Shown here one piece after another: positions 1 through 8,927 of a DNA stretch of 64,000 nucleotides (positions are counted from its first letter, which is position 1; every line of letters begins with the position of its first letter). The DNA lies in assembly GCF_041395345.1 (NCBI RefSeq), contig NZ_JAWLAR010000001.1, forward strand, positions 371,269-435,268, written 5' to 3'. This DNA is from Dokdonella sp041395345 (GTDB taxonomy: Bacteria; Pseudomonadota; Gammaproteobacteria; Xanthomonadales; Rhodanobacteraceae). The position numbers and the translations under genes are program-made. Under the pieces are notes generated by a model. It was not told the DNA's origin. It made no database searches and was given only the letters and a program-made list of their open reading frames with translations.

Positions 1-353
1 GCTGCCTCGTAGGTTTCGCGCGCCTCCTCTTTCTCCGCGATCTTTGCCGTGATCAGGCGATCACCCACACGCATGGTCAGGCCGTAAACGGCGGCGCGAG
101 GTGATCCTGGAAACACGTACAAGGCCTCGATCGGTACATTGCCCCGATTCTCGTAGACCTGCTTGACGGTGACATCGGCGATGACACCCGCGATCAGTAC
201 ATCCACCTGGGTCGAGGCCAGTGGCAAGTGCTCGACCTTCTCGCCCACTACAGTGAGGTAAGGCGCCTGAGTATTCTGCGGTGCCGAAGCGGCCGCTTGC
301 AGCACGAACAGCAACAGACCGAACACGATGAATGATCGGAGCAATCCTCGCAT
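1..353 (-). CDS. VIT-domain secreted protein, N-terminal part (gene runs off the left edge)
   Basis: The reverse strand opens with ATG at 353, preceded by an AGGGG ribosome site. It encodes a signal peptide (MRGLLRSFIVF..., ending in AAASA) and then about 90 residues typical of the N-terminal half of a VIT (vault / inter-alpha-trypsin) domain: a strand reading VDVLIAGVIADVTVKQVYEN, then PIEALYVFPG, and KIAEKEEARETYEAA at the edge. VIT domains in proteobacterial exported proteins are usually followed by a von Willebrand A domain and a C-terminal anchor, but that part lies outside the window, so the full architecture is unknown. The frame stays open to position 1. Confidence 0.8.
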   Translation of the reverse strand, partial: MRGLLRSFIVFGLLLFVLQAAASAPQNTQAPYLTVVGEKVEHLPLASTQVDVLIAGVIADVTVKQVYENRGNVPIEALYVFPGSPRAAVYGLTMRVGDRLITAKIAEKEEARETYEA

Positions 354-775
354 GGTGATATCCCCTGGGTGGAAAATGTTCTGTCTTGATCAATTAACAG
401 AAATATGGAGTACCCACAAGACAAGACTGGACACGCAAGATGCAGGCAAGTCGCGATTTCGGCGAACTCGACTGAGCCTCAAGTGTCATGAAGAAGCCTA
501 CGCCCGACACTCGGTTGACAGCGGAGCAACGAAGAGATCTGTTGGTTCGCCCCGAACTCGGGTATTGCGGCGTTGCCGTATTTCGCTCAGGCAACCGCGC
601 CACTCACGAAACAAGGGACAGGCGTCCTGGCGACCTGGGGCACCTTGTGGGAAGAGCCGAAAGCGCCCGAATGCACTGCAGCCACTGTCGGGCGCAGACG
701 GGTACAGGATCTTCCTATACCCTGACCGTTCGAGCGGAATGCCCCGCAAGACCACAACTGAACCGGGAGTATCAA
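354..775. other. Intergenic region without a recognisable gene
   Basis: This 420-base stretch lies upstream of two divergent genes. Open frames cross it on both strands, but their translations are Arg/Pro-rich, low-complexity and resemble no family. An AT-rich patch near 375-410 is the only likely place for the promoter of the VIT gene; I could not pick convincing -35/-10 hexamers. Confidence 0.5.
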
Positions 776-1060
776 TTGGCCGTCTATCGAATCACGCGTT
801 TTGCCGCATCCGACATGGGCAAGGTGGGAGAATTTACCGAGGCCATGCGCAGCGAGCTGGAAAGCCTCGGCGCCGACTTCATCGACCTGATCTCGTATGG
901 CAACGGCAAGGGCGTCGTCATTGCGAAATATCTGGATCAGGCGGCATCCGACGCTGCATCGGCCACTGCCAGCAAGGTATTCGCCGAGATGATGGAAGCA
1001 GGGATCGTCGAAAAAGACTCGGTGCACCCGCACATGGGCGAGGTGTTCAATTCGTTCTAG
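776..1060 (+). CDS. Small dimeric alpha/beta-barrel-like (ABM-type) protein
   Basis: This 94-residue protein most likely starts at TTG 776, because GGGAG sits six bases upstream and the long upstream extension of the frame reads like noise. The sequence runs LAVYRITRFAASDMGKV, then a helix (GEFTEAMRSELESLGADF), a strand (IDLISYGNGKGVVIAKYL), a second helix with FAEMMEAGI, and a final HPHMGEVFNSF. The order strand-helix-strand-strand-helix-strand fits the antibiotic-biosynthesis-monooxygenase / stress-response A/B-barrel fold. Such proteins often dimerise, and many have no known substrate. Family membership is inferred from pattern and size only. It is a single gene with no obvious operon partner. 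Confidence 0.6.
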   Translation: MAVYRITRFAASDMGKVGEFTEAMRSELESLGADFIDLISYGNGKGVVIAKYLDQAASDAASATASKVFAEMMEAGIVEKDSVHPHMGEVFNSF

Positions 1061-1292
1061 GCTACATCGCGCCTGGACATGGGAGAGTCGGTGCAGATCG
1101 AGTATTGCGGCCAGTTGGAGTCGCGACGAGGAAATCCGGGGAGATGACAGATATGCTTGCTCGAGATCGGCGGGCACCTTGGCATGTGCGTCGCCACCGC
1201 TTTTCGGAACGCGTAGGCGTGATTGGTCAACCCAGGTTGCGGACTGGCTAGCTCAGCCGTTGTATGGGCAGGATTCCTGCCGAGTATTCGTG

Positions 1293-2183
1293 CTAGCTAC
1301 CGTCGGCCATTCCCAGCATTGGCGACTTCAGACGCAAGCCATTGTTGGAGTAGACACCTCCATTGGCAGCCAGTGCGTCGGGAGCGAAGCCGGGATTGTC
1401 ATCCGCATTTTCCCACGGATTCGAATGCCGGGGACCCGGGATATAGGGAGTCCATTGGCCATACTCCGCCTCCTTTTTGCGACGGAGGTTGAAACTGATC
1501 GGTACTCGGGCAATGAAGGCGTCGCTAAGCGCCTGCTCGCCACGCGTGGGAATGGTGAACTTCCAGCGCTTTACCGCCTTGAGCGACGCCTGGGCCAGCA
1601 CGTTGCGCCAACGTTCCATCTCTTTTTCGTTGTCGGCAACCGCTTGCAGATTGACCTGTTCGGCCATGGCCTCTTCGACGTTGCCATTGCGATCGATCCT
1701 GACCAGCAGGAAGACCTTTCCGCTGACGCCTGCGCGCACCGCGCTGAACGGATACTCCGGTGGCTTCACGCTCCTATAGCGCACTTCTGTGTCCGGCTCG
1801 GGTTCCTTCGCGCTGAAGTACGAGGCCGCGATCCTCAGTGAGAAGGTGTCACCTTCGATAGGCTTGGCCACGACCAGAATACTCATGTTGTTGAGGATCG
1901 TGGCGTTGGCGGGCACGCCTGTTGGCAGCGACCCGACCTCGAACGACCAGGACTTGATGTTGCGCTCGACGAAATCGCGAACGGCCAGATCGATCTTCTC
2001 CGGGTGGTCCAGTTCGAAGCGGCGCAACGTGCCTTCCTGTGTCACCTCCACCGACCCGGTCAACAACATGCTGGCTTCGGCCTGCTTGCGCAGTTCGCTG
2101 ACGCTGCCGGCCGAGGCAGCGAAGGCGACCGATACAAGCCCCAACGCCAGACAAAAGCGCATCGCCAATCTTCCAGCATTCAT
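1293..2183 (-). CDS. TonB C-terminal-domain secreted protein
   Basis: This 296-residue protein starts at ATG 2183 with a strong AAGGAGAG site; the reading frame extends further upstream but lacks a site there. It has a signal peptide (MNAGRLAMRFCLALGLVSVAFAASA). A central TonB-C-like domain at about residues 140-235 contains PPEYPFSAVRAGVSGKVFL, LVRIDRNGNVEEA and a late KRWKFTIPT strand. Unlike true TonB it has no N-terminal membrane anchor or Pro-rich spacer, and a roughly 60-residue Gly/Asn/Pro-rich tail follows. Stand-alone TonB-C proteins of this type are common in this group and are usually periplasmic with unknown partners. A role in energising outer-membrane receptors is not supported by the architecture. 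Confidence 0.75.
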   Translation of the reverse strand: MNAGRLAMRFCLALGLVSVAFAASAGSVSELRKQAEASMLLTGSVEVTQEGTLRRFELDHPEKIDLAVRDFVERNIKSWSFEVGSLPTGVPANATILNNMSILVVAKPIEGDTFSLRIAASYFSAKEPEPDTEVRYRSVKPPEYPFSAVRAGVSGKVFLLVRIDRNGNVEEAMAEQVNLQAVADNEKEMERWRNVLAQASLKAVKRWKFTIPTRGEQALSDAFIARVPISFNLRRKKEAEYGQWTPYIPGPRHSNPWENADDNPGFAPDALAANGGVYSNNGLRLKSPMLGMADGS

Positions 2184-2488
2184 TGCTCTCTCCTTGATTC
2201 CATTTGATGGGTTCTGATGCTGAAAATGCACCCATTCCGTCTTTGCCACGTTTAAATTATAAGCAAATAATTGGATTGTCGGCTATGAAGACAAACTGGG
2301 GCCACGGTCAGCTTGTCGAGAATCGCGCCGAAGATCACTACACCGGTCAAGTGCTCCACGCAGTAAGCGTGTTCGGAGTTCGCATGGGGCCTGTCGATCA
2401 CCGTGGCTTCTGAATGGCCGAACTACCTGAAGCTCTTCCGTCAGAAACTGCGTAGCGCTCCGAGAACGCACTGTTCTGGATTGCCCAT
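2184..2488. other. Intergenic region; possible promoter of the TonB-C gene
   Basis: There is no gene here that I can support. On the minus strand a TATAAT hexamer lies at 2261-2256 inside an AT-rich island (2250-2277). It would place transcription about 65 bases upstream of the TonB-C start at 2183. A matching -35 box is not clear. The rest, toward the end of the gamma-glutamyltransferase gene, shows only short frames. Confidence 0.35.
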
Positions 2489-4390
2489 CTACCACGCAAT
2501 CCCGTAGTCATCGCCCTGCTCACTGGCGCCACCCCACATCGTTCCATTCTTCTGATCCATCCAGATCGCGGTGATCGGGCTGTAGGTGCGGTCGACGACT
2601 TCGACCTCGTAGCCCATGCGGCCGAGTTCGTCGCGATCCCATTCGGAGACTCTCGGGGTCAGCTGGAGTCGACCAGGTTGAGATTGATGCGCTCCAAAGG
2701 AACTCTGCATCTGGTAGCTGAGGATGTTGTGCGCCTCGGCGGCCTGCTGCACGTTCATGTTGAACTCGACCATGTTGAGAAAGAACTGCAGCAGGTTCTG
2801 ATCCTGGGTATCACCGCCTTGCACCGAGAAAGCCATCAGCGGCTTGCCGTCCTTGAGTGCGAGGCTCGGGGTCAGGGTTGCGCGCGGGCGCTGCCCCGGC
2901 TGAACCACGTTGAATGGATTGAGCGCTTCGTCAAGCACGAAACTCTGCATGCGCTGGCTCAGGCCGATGCCGGTGCCTTCCGGGATGAAGGCCGGAATCC
3001 AGCCGCCGCTCGGGGTGACCGAGATCACCCAGCCTTCGGCATCAGCGGCCTGGATCGATGTCGTCCCGGCGAGAAAACCTTCATCCTTGCTCATCAGGCT
3101 TGATTGCTGAAACCCCTCGGCACCTTCGGCGATCGCCTTGGGCGGGATGGGCGTCCACTTCTTGAGCAAGTCGAGATACGGATTCTTGCCATTCTGGAAC
3201 GGATACGGATCACCCGGCTTCACGTCCGGGTCATTACGTTCATTGTTGATCAGGGCGCGGCGCTGGTCGGCATACTCCTTCGACAACAGCCCGGCGATCG
3301 GCTCGACCGGCGCCACGTAGGGATCGCCGTAATAAAAGTCGCGATCGGCGAAGGCGAGGTTCATGACCTGATACAGGGTGTGGATGTAGCGCGTGCTGTT
3401 GTAGCCCATGCTCTTGAGATCGAGCTTTTCGAGCATGTTCAGTGCCTGCAGCATCACCGGTCCCTGCACCCAGGTGGTCAGCTTGTAGACTTCGATGCCC
3501 TTGTAGCCGGTGCTGACCGGTTCCTCGATGTGGACCTGCCAGCGGTCAAGGTCCTCGAGCGTCATCAGGCCGCCGAACTTGGCCGAGCCGGCAACGATCT
3601 GTTTGGCAATGTCGCCGCGATAGAAGCGATCGTAGGCGGCCTGGATGGCCTGCTTGCGCGTCTTGCCGGCGGACAGCGCTTCGGCTTCGGCATCGACCAG
3701 CTTCTGCAGCGTGGCCAGCAGCTCGGGTTGGCGGAATATTTCGCCGGCTTCGGGCGCAGCGCGCTTGCTCGCATCCTTGCTGTCGAGATGCGGCAGGAAC
3801 ACCTTCGTCGATCCCGGCCACTGTGCGAGCACGTCGCGGCGCTTCTCCATGTTGTCGGCCTGCGACTGCTCGATGGGATAGCCCTTGGCCATTTCCATTG
3901 CCGGGGCCAGCACTTCGGCCAGGCTCAACTTGCCGTATTCGGCCAGCATCACCATCAGGCCGCCCGGCGTGCCCGGCGTCACTGCGGCAAGCGGTCCGTA
4001 TTCGGGCGGATAGACCATGCCCCTGTCGCGAAAGAACTTCGCAGTCGCACCCGTCGGCGCAACGCCCAATGCATTGATGCCTTTCACCTCGCCGGTGTGC
4101 GGGTTGTAGATCAGGGCCTGGGTCTCGCCACCCCAACCGAGCGTGTCCCACATGGTTGAAGTCGCCGCCAGCATCGCGCAGGCCGCATCGATTGCATTGC
4201 CACCGCGGGCAAAGGTCAGTGCGCCTGCGGTCGCAGCGAGCGGCTTGCCGGTGATCGCCATCCAGTGTTCGCCATGCAACACTGGTTTGACGGTGCGCTG
4301 GGCCAGCACCGACGTGCTCGACAGGGCTATCAGCGTGATCAGCCAAATACCGCCACGCGCAGGCGTTTGGATCGAACGAAACCGGACCAT
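2489..4390 (-). CDS. ggt: Gamma-glutamyltranspeptidase (GGT, Ntn hydrolase)
   Basis: This 633-residue secreted enzyme has a signal peptide (ends SSTSVLAQ). The large-subunit signatures ATAGALTFARGGNAIDAACA (about 53-72) and VTPGTPGGLMVML (about 137-149) are clear. Autocleavage should occur before the nucleophilic threonine in AGTTSIQAAD (Thr444). The small subunit carries PRATLTPSLALKDGKPLMAF and a C-terminal GGASEQGDDYG. GGTs transfer or hydrolyse the gamma-glutamyl group of glutathione and related peptides in the periplasm. The usual TTHxSVVD core is here TTSIQAAD, as in a divergent GGT branch, so the substrate may not be glutathione. Start ATG 4390. It is longer than E. coli Ggt (580 aa). 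Confidence 0.9.
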   Translation of the reverse strand: MVRFRSIQTPARGGIWLITLIALSSTSVLAQRTVKPVLHGEHWMAITGKPLAATAGALTFARGGNAIDAACAMLAATSTMWDTLGWGGETQALIYNPHTGEVKGINALGVAPTGATAKFFRDRGMVYPPEYGPLAAVTPGTPGGLMVMLAEYGKLSLAEVLAPAMEMAKGYPIEQSQADNMEKRRDVLAQWPGSTKVFLPHLDSKDASKRAAPEAGEIFRQPELLATLQKLVDAEAEALSAGKTRKQAIQAAYDRFYRGDIAKQIVAGSAKFGGLMTLEDLDRWQVHIEEPVSTGYKGIEVYKLTTWVQGPVMLQALNMLEKLDLKSMGYNSTRYIHTLYQVMNLAFADRDFYYGDPYVAPVEPIAGLLSKEYADQRRALINNERNDPDVKPGDPYPFQNGKNPYLDLLKKWTPIPPKAIAEGAEGFQQSSLMSKDEGFLAGTTSIQAADAEGWVISVTPSGGWIPAFIPEGTGIGLSQRMQSFVLDEALNPFNVVQPGQRPRATLTPSLALKDGKPLMAFSVQGGDTQDQNLLQFFLNMVEFNMNVQQAAEAHNILSYQMQSSFGAHQSQPGRLQLTPRVSEWDRDELGRMGYEVEVVDRTYSPITAIWMDQKNGTMWGGASEQGDDYGIAW

Positions 4391-4578
4391 GTGCCGCTCC
4401 TGCTGTTGACCATCAAAGGTTAGCAGACGGCGGAAATTGAGGTTGGATCAGGCAGCGACCGGGCATAGCTTGCCGACAGGCAGGGAATCCGACCTCGGCG
4501 AACGGGTAGTCGTGACACAGACTTGTGGAGCCCGCGTGTTCCGGTGCAAGCAGAGCGCGGTTGCCCGCGCCATCCGGC

Positions 4579-5271
4579 TCACACAGGAACTTCGACTGCT
4601 TCGACCTCACCCTCTGACTCGATTCGCCTGCGCTGGGTGGTTTGCATTGCATGGATCTCATTGACGAGGACCAGCAAGGCCAGGGCCAGGGGAATATCGA
4701 GAAAATCCGAGATCTGCGAGACCAGATTCAGGCCGATCAACTCCGGAATCTCTTCGGCACGCCGCGCAAGCCGGAAGATGACCTGGCCCAGGATGTTGGA
4801 AGTGATCCAGAGACCCCACCAGAGTGGCAGGATTCGGCTGGCTGGCTGGGTTGCCCACCTGGAGGGATTCTTGCTCGCCTTCCAGATCTCCTTCATGGCC
4901 CGATAGGGTTTGAACAGATTCAGAATGGGGATGAAGTAGTAGCCCACCGCCCATCCAGGCGTGAAATCCATGCCCTTCGCGCCGAGTTGCCTGGCATTGT
5001 AGTTGGCCCGATGGATCCATTTGAGAATCACGACGGCCGAGACAATCAGCAGGATCAGATAGACGACCCCGACCACCAGTTGGCGTCGATCGCCGGCTGC
5101 GCTCTCGGCCAAGGCGATTTCCACGGCCTCGAAGGTTCCGTTCTGCAGGCTCAAGAGCAGCTGGTACTCGAGGTAACCCGAGATCAGCGAGGCAATGGCG
5201 ACGACAATCTGCGCATAGAGCAGGATCCGGACCCAGCGCGTCAGATTTTCCGAATCCCTGAAGTGGGCCAC
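4579..5271 (-). CDS. DUF4328 family multi-pass membrane protein
   Basis: This 230-residue integral membrane protein starts at GTG 5271, chosen because AAGGAGG lies six bases upstream; the open frame upstream of it reads as noise. Hydrophobic segments are at about 14-35 (LLYAQIVVAIASLISGYL), 60-80 (VVGVVYLILLIVSAVVIL), 100-118 (GWAVGYYFIPILNLFKPY), 145-165 (LWWGLWITSNILGQVIF) and 185-205 (PLALALLVLVNEI). The run YYFIPILNLFKPYRAMKEIW is the hallmark of DUF4328, whose function is not known. The N-terminal 12 residues and the C-terminal 25 are charged and probably cytoplasmic. It ends with an acidic EGEVEAVEVPV tail. Confidence 0.8.
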   Translation of the reverse strand: MAHFRDSENLTRWVRILLYAQIVVAIASLISGYLEYQLLLSLQNGTFEAVEIALAESAAGDRRQLVVGVVYLILLIVSAVVILKWIHRANYNARQLGAKGMDFTPGWAVGYYFIPILNLFKPYRAMKEIWKASKNPSRWATQPASRILPLWWGLWITSNILGQVIFRLARRAEEIPELIGLNLVSQISDFLDIPLALALLVLVNEIHAMQTTQRRRIESEGEVEAVEVPV

Positions 5272-5362
5272 CGTCTTCCTCCTTGAATGGACACTGTCAC
5301 GAACGTTGCGAATGCGGGTCCGGCTTTCGGCAGAAGGACCCAATGAATGCGGGGGCAGGACG

Positions 5363-5890
5363 CTACTCGCGCTGGGTGAATCCAGCTGGCAGTTGCAGCG
5401 GTGCGCTGCGGTACATGTCGACGAACAGGTAAGTCTCACCGATCCGTCCATCGACTCGCAGCCGGTAGATGTCGAGCAGCCCACCCTGCAATTCGTTGTC
5501 GATGTCGAACGGGCAGCAGGCCCCAAGGCGCTCGTAATCCAACGGCTCGCCATTGGGACCGCGTAGTGAATTCAGGTAAAGAAGGTGCGGCATCGTTTCA
5601 TCGAACGGCCCGACCTTTACCGGATTGTGCTCGGTTAGTCCGAAGTCCGGCGCGGTGGCAACCGGCATCTGGAGTCTGAGGTACGGCTCATCAGAATCGC
5701 TTCTGCCATTCGGAATTCCGCGACCGTCTCGTGTTTGTGCCGAGACGATGGCGGGCAGTGATGCCGGTACACCGGACTGTATCGATAATGGCCGTGTTTC
5801 GCCCTTGTGCGCCTGCTGGCAAGCGGCCAGTGGAAGGACGAGAAACAGGAGAATCACGCCCCAAAGATGTCCATGACGTCCAGTCTTCAC
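5363..5890 (-). CDS. Lipoprotein of the NPxKVG / GPNGE family
   Basis: This 175-residue lipoprotein has the lipobox LPLAAC at about residues 19-24. The start is GTG 5890, with GGAGG four bases upstream. After a variable linker, the conserved half (about 80-170) reads LTEHNPVKVGPFDE, LYLNSLRGPNGE, YERLGACCPFDID, GLLDIYRL and ETYLFVDMYRS. From memory, this set (NPIKVG, GPNGE, CCPF, LDIY, MYD) defines a lipoprotein family frequently mislabelled in databases as 2-dehydro-3-deoxyphosphooctonate aldolase. Nothing in the sequence suggests an aldolase. The adjacent cysteines in ACCPF are a possible disulfide or metal site. No function is known to me. Confidence 0.7.
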   Translation of the reverse strand: MKTGRHGHLWGVILLFLVLPLAACQQAHKGETRPLSIQSGVPASLPAIVSAQTRDGRGIPNGRSDSDEPYLRLQMPVATAPDFGLTEHNPVKVGPFDETMPHLLYLNSLRGPNGEPLDYERLGACCPFDIDNELQGGLLDIYRLRVDGRIGETYLFVDMYRSAPLQLPAGFTQRE

Positions 5891-6281
5891 GCTGCCTCCA
5901 AGCTGCCAATCCGCTGTCGTGACGGGAATTCGGGGTTGAGCCTATCACGGGAGAATATTGCAGTGCTGCAGGAAATACATTGAGGAGATCTGCATCGCGC
6001 ACGCAGTCCGATGACTTGAGCATGGACGGTGCCGTTCCAGCTCAATGCGGTGAACAGGCAGGCAGTGCTAGCATCGAGCCCTTGAAGTGACTCCAAGCCG
6101 CATGCCACGCGTAGTGAGCCGTTGAATCTTCCTTCGTCTTCTACCCAACCTCGCGATCAGTTCCTCGCGACGGCTCGATCAGCTTGGTAGCGCGGCAGCT
6201 TTGAATGTGGCAGCAGGTTGGTTGACGCGCGTGCAACATGCAAGGATGGGTCGGCATGCAATTTCGGAAAGGAAAAGGCAC
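5891..6281. other. Intergenic region without a recognisable gene
   Basis: About 390 bases separate the divergent lipoprotein and M20 peptidase genes. The peptidase frame continues upstream to 6201, but those 27 codons lack signal-peptide character and a ribosome site, so they are left out. I see no clear hairpin or promoter. Confidence 0.5.
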
Positions 6282-7841
6282 ATGAAAATCTCGGGTACGT
6301 GGTTCGCTGCATCGCTTGTTGTCCTGCTCTGCATGCATTTGCCACCCTCTGCAGTTGCCGCCCCGGTCGACGGCATCGCCGAATGGACCGCAGCGCACCA
6401 GCATGCACTGCTCGATGAGTACGAGGCCTTCCTTGGTTTGCCCAACGTGGCCACCGACGCGGTCGCGATTCGCCGCAATGCAGATGCGCTGCTTGCGATG
6501 ATGAAGCGTCGTGGCCTGTCGCCGCGCCTGCTCGAAAATGCAGATCGCAGTTCGCCACCGGCCGTATACGGAGAGTGGAAGGTGCCCGGGGCGACGCGCA
6601 CCCTGGTCCTGTATGCGCACTACGACGGTCAGGCCGTGGATGCGAGCGAATGGGCCAGTGATCCGTGGAAGCCGGTGTGGCGAAAGGGACGACTGGACAC
6701 TTCGCCGCAAATTGTCGACCGGGACAGGAATCATCCGATTGATCCGGACTGGCGCCTCTACGCGCGCGCGGCCTCCGACGACAAGGCCGGCGTTTTTGCG
6801 ATGCTTGCCGCGGTGGACGCGCTCAAGGCCACGAACCAGCAGCCCAGCGCGAACATCAAGTTTTTCTTCGATGGCGAGGAAGAACAGGGCTCGCCGCACA
6901 TGCGCGAACTGCTGGAACGCCATCGCGACTTGCTGGCTGCCGATGCCTGGCTGATCTGCGATGGGCCGGTGCATATCAGTGGTCGCCCGCAACTCGTTTT
7001 CGGGGTGCGTGGCGACGCCAATGTCGATATCACCGTGTACGGCCCGAAGCGGCCGCTGCACAGTGGACACTACGGCAATTTCGCGCCGAATCCGGCCTTG
7101 CGCCTGGCCCGGCTGCTGAGTTCGATGAAGGGTGAAGACGGACGCGTACTGGTCGAGGGCTGGTACGAGGGTGTCGAACCACTCGGCGAGGCCGAAGAGG
7201 CTGCATTGGCGGCGGCACCGGATGACGAAGCCGGACTGCTGCGCGATCTTGGCCTGACCGAAAGCGAGATGCGTGGCGTGTCTCTTCCGCAATCGATCAA
7301 TCTGCCCTCGCTCAACATCAACGGCATTCGTTCCGCCGATGTCGGCAGCCAGGCGCGCAACGTGATTGCCGTTGAAGCGCGCGCGACGCTGGACTTGCGC
7401 ATGGTCAAGGGCAATACCGTCGAAGGCCAGTACCAGCGCCTCGTAGACCATATCCGCAAGCAGGGGTATTTCGTGATCGATCGCGCACCGACTGATGCCG
7501 AGCGCCTCGCCCATGCGAAGATCGCAACGGTCGTGCTGCAACCCGGTGGCTATCCAGCCTCGCGCACGGCGATGGATCTGCCGGTCGCACGCGACGTCGC
7601 CACGGCCATGCGCAGCGTTGCTGGAGATTCGTTGCTGATGACGCCGACCATGGGTGGCAGCCTGCCGCTGTTCCTGATCACCGAGATCACCGGTGCACCG
7701 ACCCTGGTCATTCCACTGGCCAATCCCGACAACAACCAGCATGCGGAGAACGAGAACCTGCGCGTCGGCATGCTCTGGAACGGCATTGCCACGATGGCTG
7801 CGGTCATGCGTTTGCCGGAGCAGGCTTCGATGGCGCGATGA
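6282..7841 (+). CDS. Secreted M20-family metallopeptidase (dipeptidase-like)
   Basis: This 519-residue enzyme starts at ATG 6282, next to the signal peptide MKISGTWFAASLVVLLCMHL (cleavage near AVAAP). The di-zinc core of M20 peptidases is complete: YAHYDGQ (His113, Asp115), ARAASDDKAG (bridging Asp166), FFDGEEEQGSPH (catalytic Glu and ligand Glu at 199-201), the CDGP Asp, and a C-terminal NQHAENENLRV with the last His ligand. The dimerisation lid with PLHSGHYGN and MTPTMGGSLP is also present. The family removes amino acids from dipeptides or acylated amino acids; the exact substrate cannot be read from sequence. Export suggests scavenging of peptides in the periplasm. It is monocistronic, with a minus-strand gene following. 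Confidence 0.9.
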   Translation: MKISGTWFAASLVVLLCMHLPPSAVAAPVDGIAEWTAAHQHALLDEYEAFLGLPNVATDAVAIRRNADALLAMMKRRGLSPRLLENADRSSPPAVYGEWKVPGATRTLVLYAHYDGQAVDASEWASDPWKPVWRKGRLDTSPQIVDRDRNHPIDPDWRLYARAASDDKAGVFAMLAAVDALKATNQQPSANIKFFFDGEEEQGSPHMRELLERHRDLLAADAWLICDGPVHISGRPQLVFGVRGDANVDITVYGPKRPLHSGHYGNFAPNPALRLARLLSSMKGEDGRVLVEGWYEGVEPLGEAEEAALAAAPDDEAGLLRDLGLTESEMRGVSLPQSINLPSLNINGIRSADVGSQARNVIAVEARATLDLRMVKGNTVEGQYQRLVDHIRKQGYFVIDRAPTDAERLAHAKIATVVLQPGGYPASRTAMDLPVARDVATAMRSVAGDSLLMTPTMGGSLPLFLITEITGAPTLVIPLANPDNNQHAENENLRVGMLWNGIATMAAVMRLPEQASMAR

Positions 7842-7898
7842 GGAGTCTCACTGGTCGGAGCTCGCACGCTGGCAACGAGCGGTGGCCGTCCCGGCAGG

Positions 7899-8717
7899 TC
7901 AGCCTGGCACCCAGCCGAAAGCATAGGCCGACTGCACACTGCCCAGCACGCGATCCTCGAACAGCCTGACGCCCGATTCCTCGCCCGCGGCGGCGCTGAT
8001 CACATGAAGGGGCAACAAATGCTCTTCGCGCGGATGAGCATCCCGACCACCGGGCGCGTTCGCCCAGTCCATCAAGCGTTGTTCCCGGAATTCGCCCGGC
8101 AATGACATCGTTTCGCTGAGCCAGGCATCAAAGCGCAGCGATTCGGAATCGACCCCGAAATTGTCGCGTCGAAAGCGCTGCATGTTGTGGAAGCTCATGC
8201 CGCTGCCGATGATCAGAACGCCCTCGCTGCGCAAGGGAGCCAGTGCGCGGCCCAATGCCAGGTGTTCGGCAGGATCGAGCCCTTGCTGCAACGACAATTG
8301 CACGACAGGTACCCTTGCCTCGGGAAAGACGAGCTTCATCGGAATGAATACGCCGTGATCCAGTCCGCGCTGGCTCTCCTCCGCATGCTCGATTCCAGCC
8401 GCAGCTATCAGTTCGCCCACGCGCGTTGCCAGCGCGGGTGAGCCAGGTGCGGGCCACTCCAGCCGATAGGTGTGTTCGGGAAATCCCGAGTAGTCGTAGA
8501 GCAGACCCGGTGCGGCCTGCGCGTTGACAGTGAAGACCGGCGCCTCCCAATGGGCGGAAACCACCAGCAGCGCTTTCGGCGTCGCACCGAGTTGCGCGCT
8601 CAGGCCACCCAGCCAGCGCGCCATTCGATCCCAGGTGCCGGCAGGCTGCCAGTCCATGAAGAAACAGGGTCCGGCGCCGTGGGGCAGGAAGACGGTCGGT
8701 AGCAAGTGCGCGCTCAT
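7899..8717 (-). CDS. DODA-type (LigB superfamily) extradiol ring-cleavage dioxygenase
   Basis: This 272-residue protein starts at ATG 8717; the frame runs upstream but only this start matches the family N-terminus (LLPTVFLPHGAGPCFF). The Fe(II)/Zn ligands are seen as PHGAG near residue 13, SAHWEAP near 51, LDHGVFIPMKL (His near 122), and the late GSGMSFHNMQRF (His near 180). These match the YgiD / 4,5-DOPA dioxygenase branch, which opens catechol rings. YgiD homologues accept DOPA in vitro, but the physiological substrate in most bacteria is not known. There is no aromatic-degradation operon nearby, so the role remains open. Confidence 0.88.
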   Translation of the reverse strand: MSAHLLPTVFLPHGAGPCFFMDWQPAGTWDRMARWLGGLSAQLGATPKALLVVSAHWEAPVFTVNAQAAPGLLYDYSGFPEHTYRLEWPAPGSPALATRVGELIAAAGIEHAEESQRGLDHGVFIPMKLVFPEARVPVVQLSLQQGLDPAEHLALGRALAPLRSEGVLIIGSGMSFHNMQRFRRDNFGVDSESLRFDAWLSETMSLPGEFREQRLMDWANAPGGRDAHPREEHLLPLHVISAAAGEESGVRLFEDRVLGSVQSAYAFGWVPG

Positions 8718-8927
8718 GGGGTTTCCAGACGTCGGGTTCCTCAACAGATGGAGACCGGAAACGCACAGCCAAGAGTGCGGGCATGAACAGATTGTCGGCG
8801 TATGGGAAACCCGGCAAGCACCGGCACGCTCGGGACCCGACAGCCTGCCTGGCCACGAATGACAGGGAAGCCGCGCAGGCATTCACGCGTTCAGGCTACC
8901 GTCGCGGTGATTTTCAGGTCTGCGGCA

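Noticed and set aside
328..1251. A 307-codon plus-strand frame across the first intergenic region
   Set aside because: The translation is Arg-rich noise, and the shorter frame at 776-1060 has a ribosome site and a protein-like pattern.
2280..2420. A minus-strand stretch reading like YCVEHLTGVVIFGAILDK
   Set aside because: It looks mildly protein-like but is short, has no start or ribosome site and matches no family I know; a gene fragment could not be supported.
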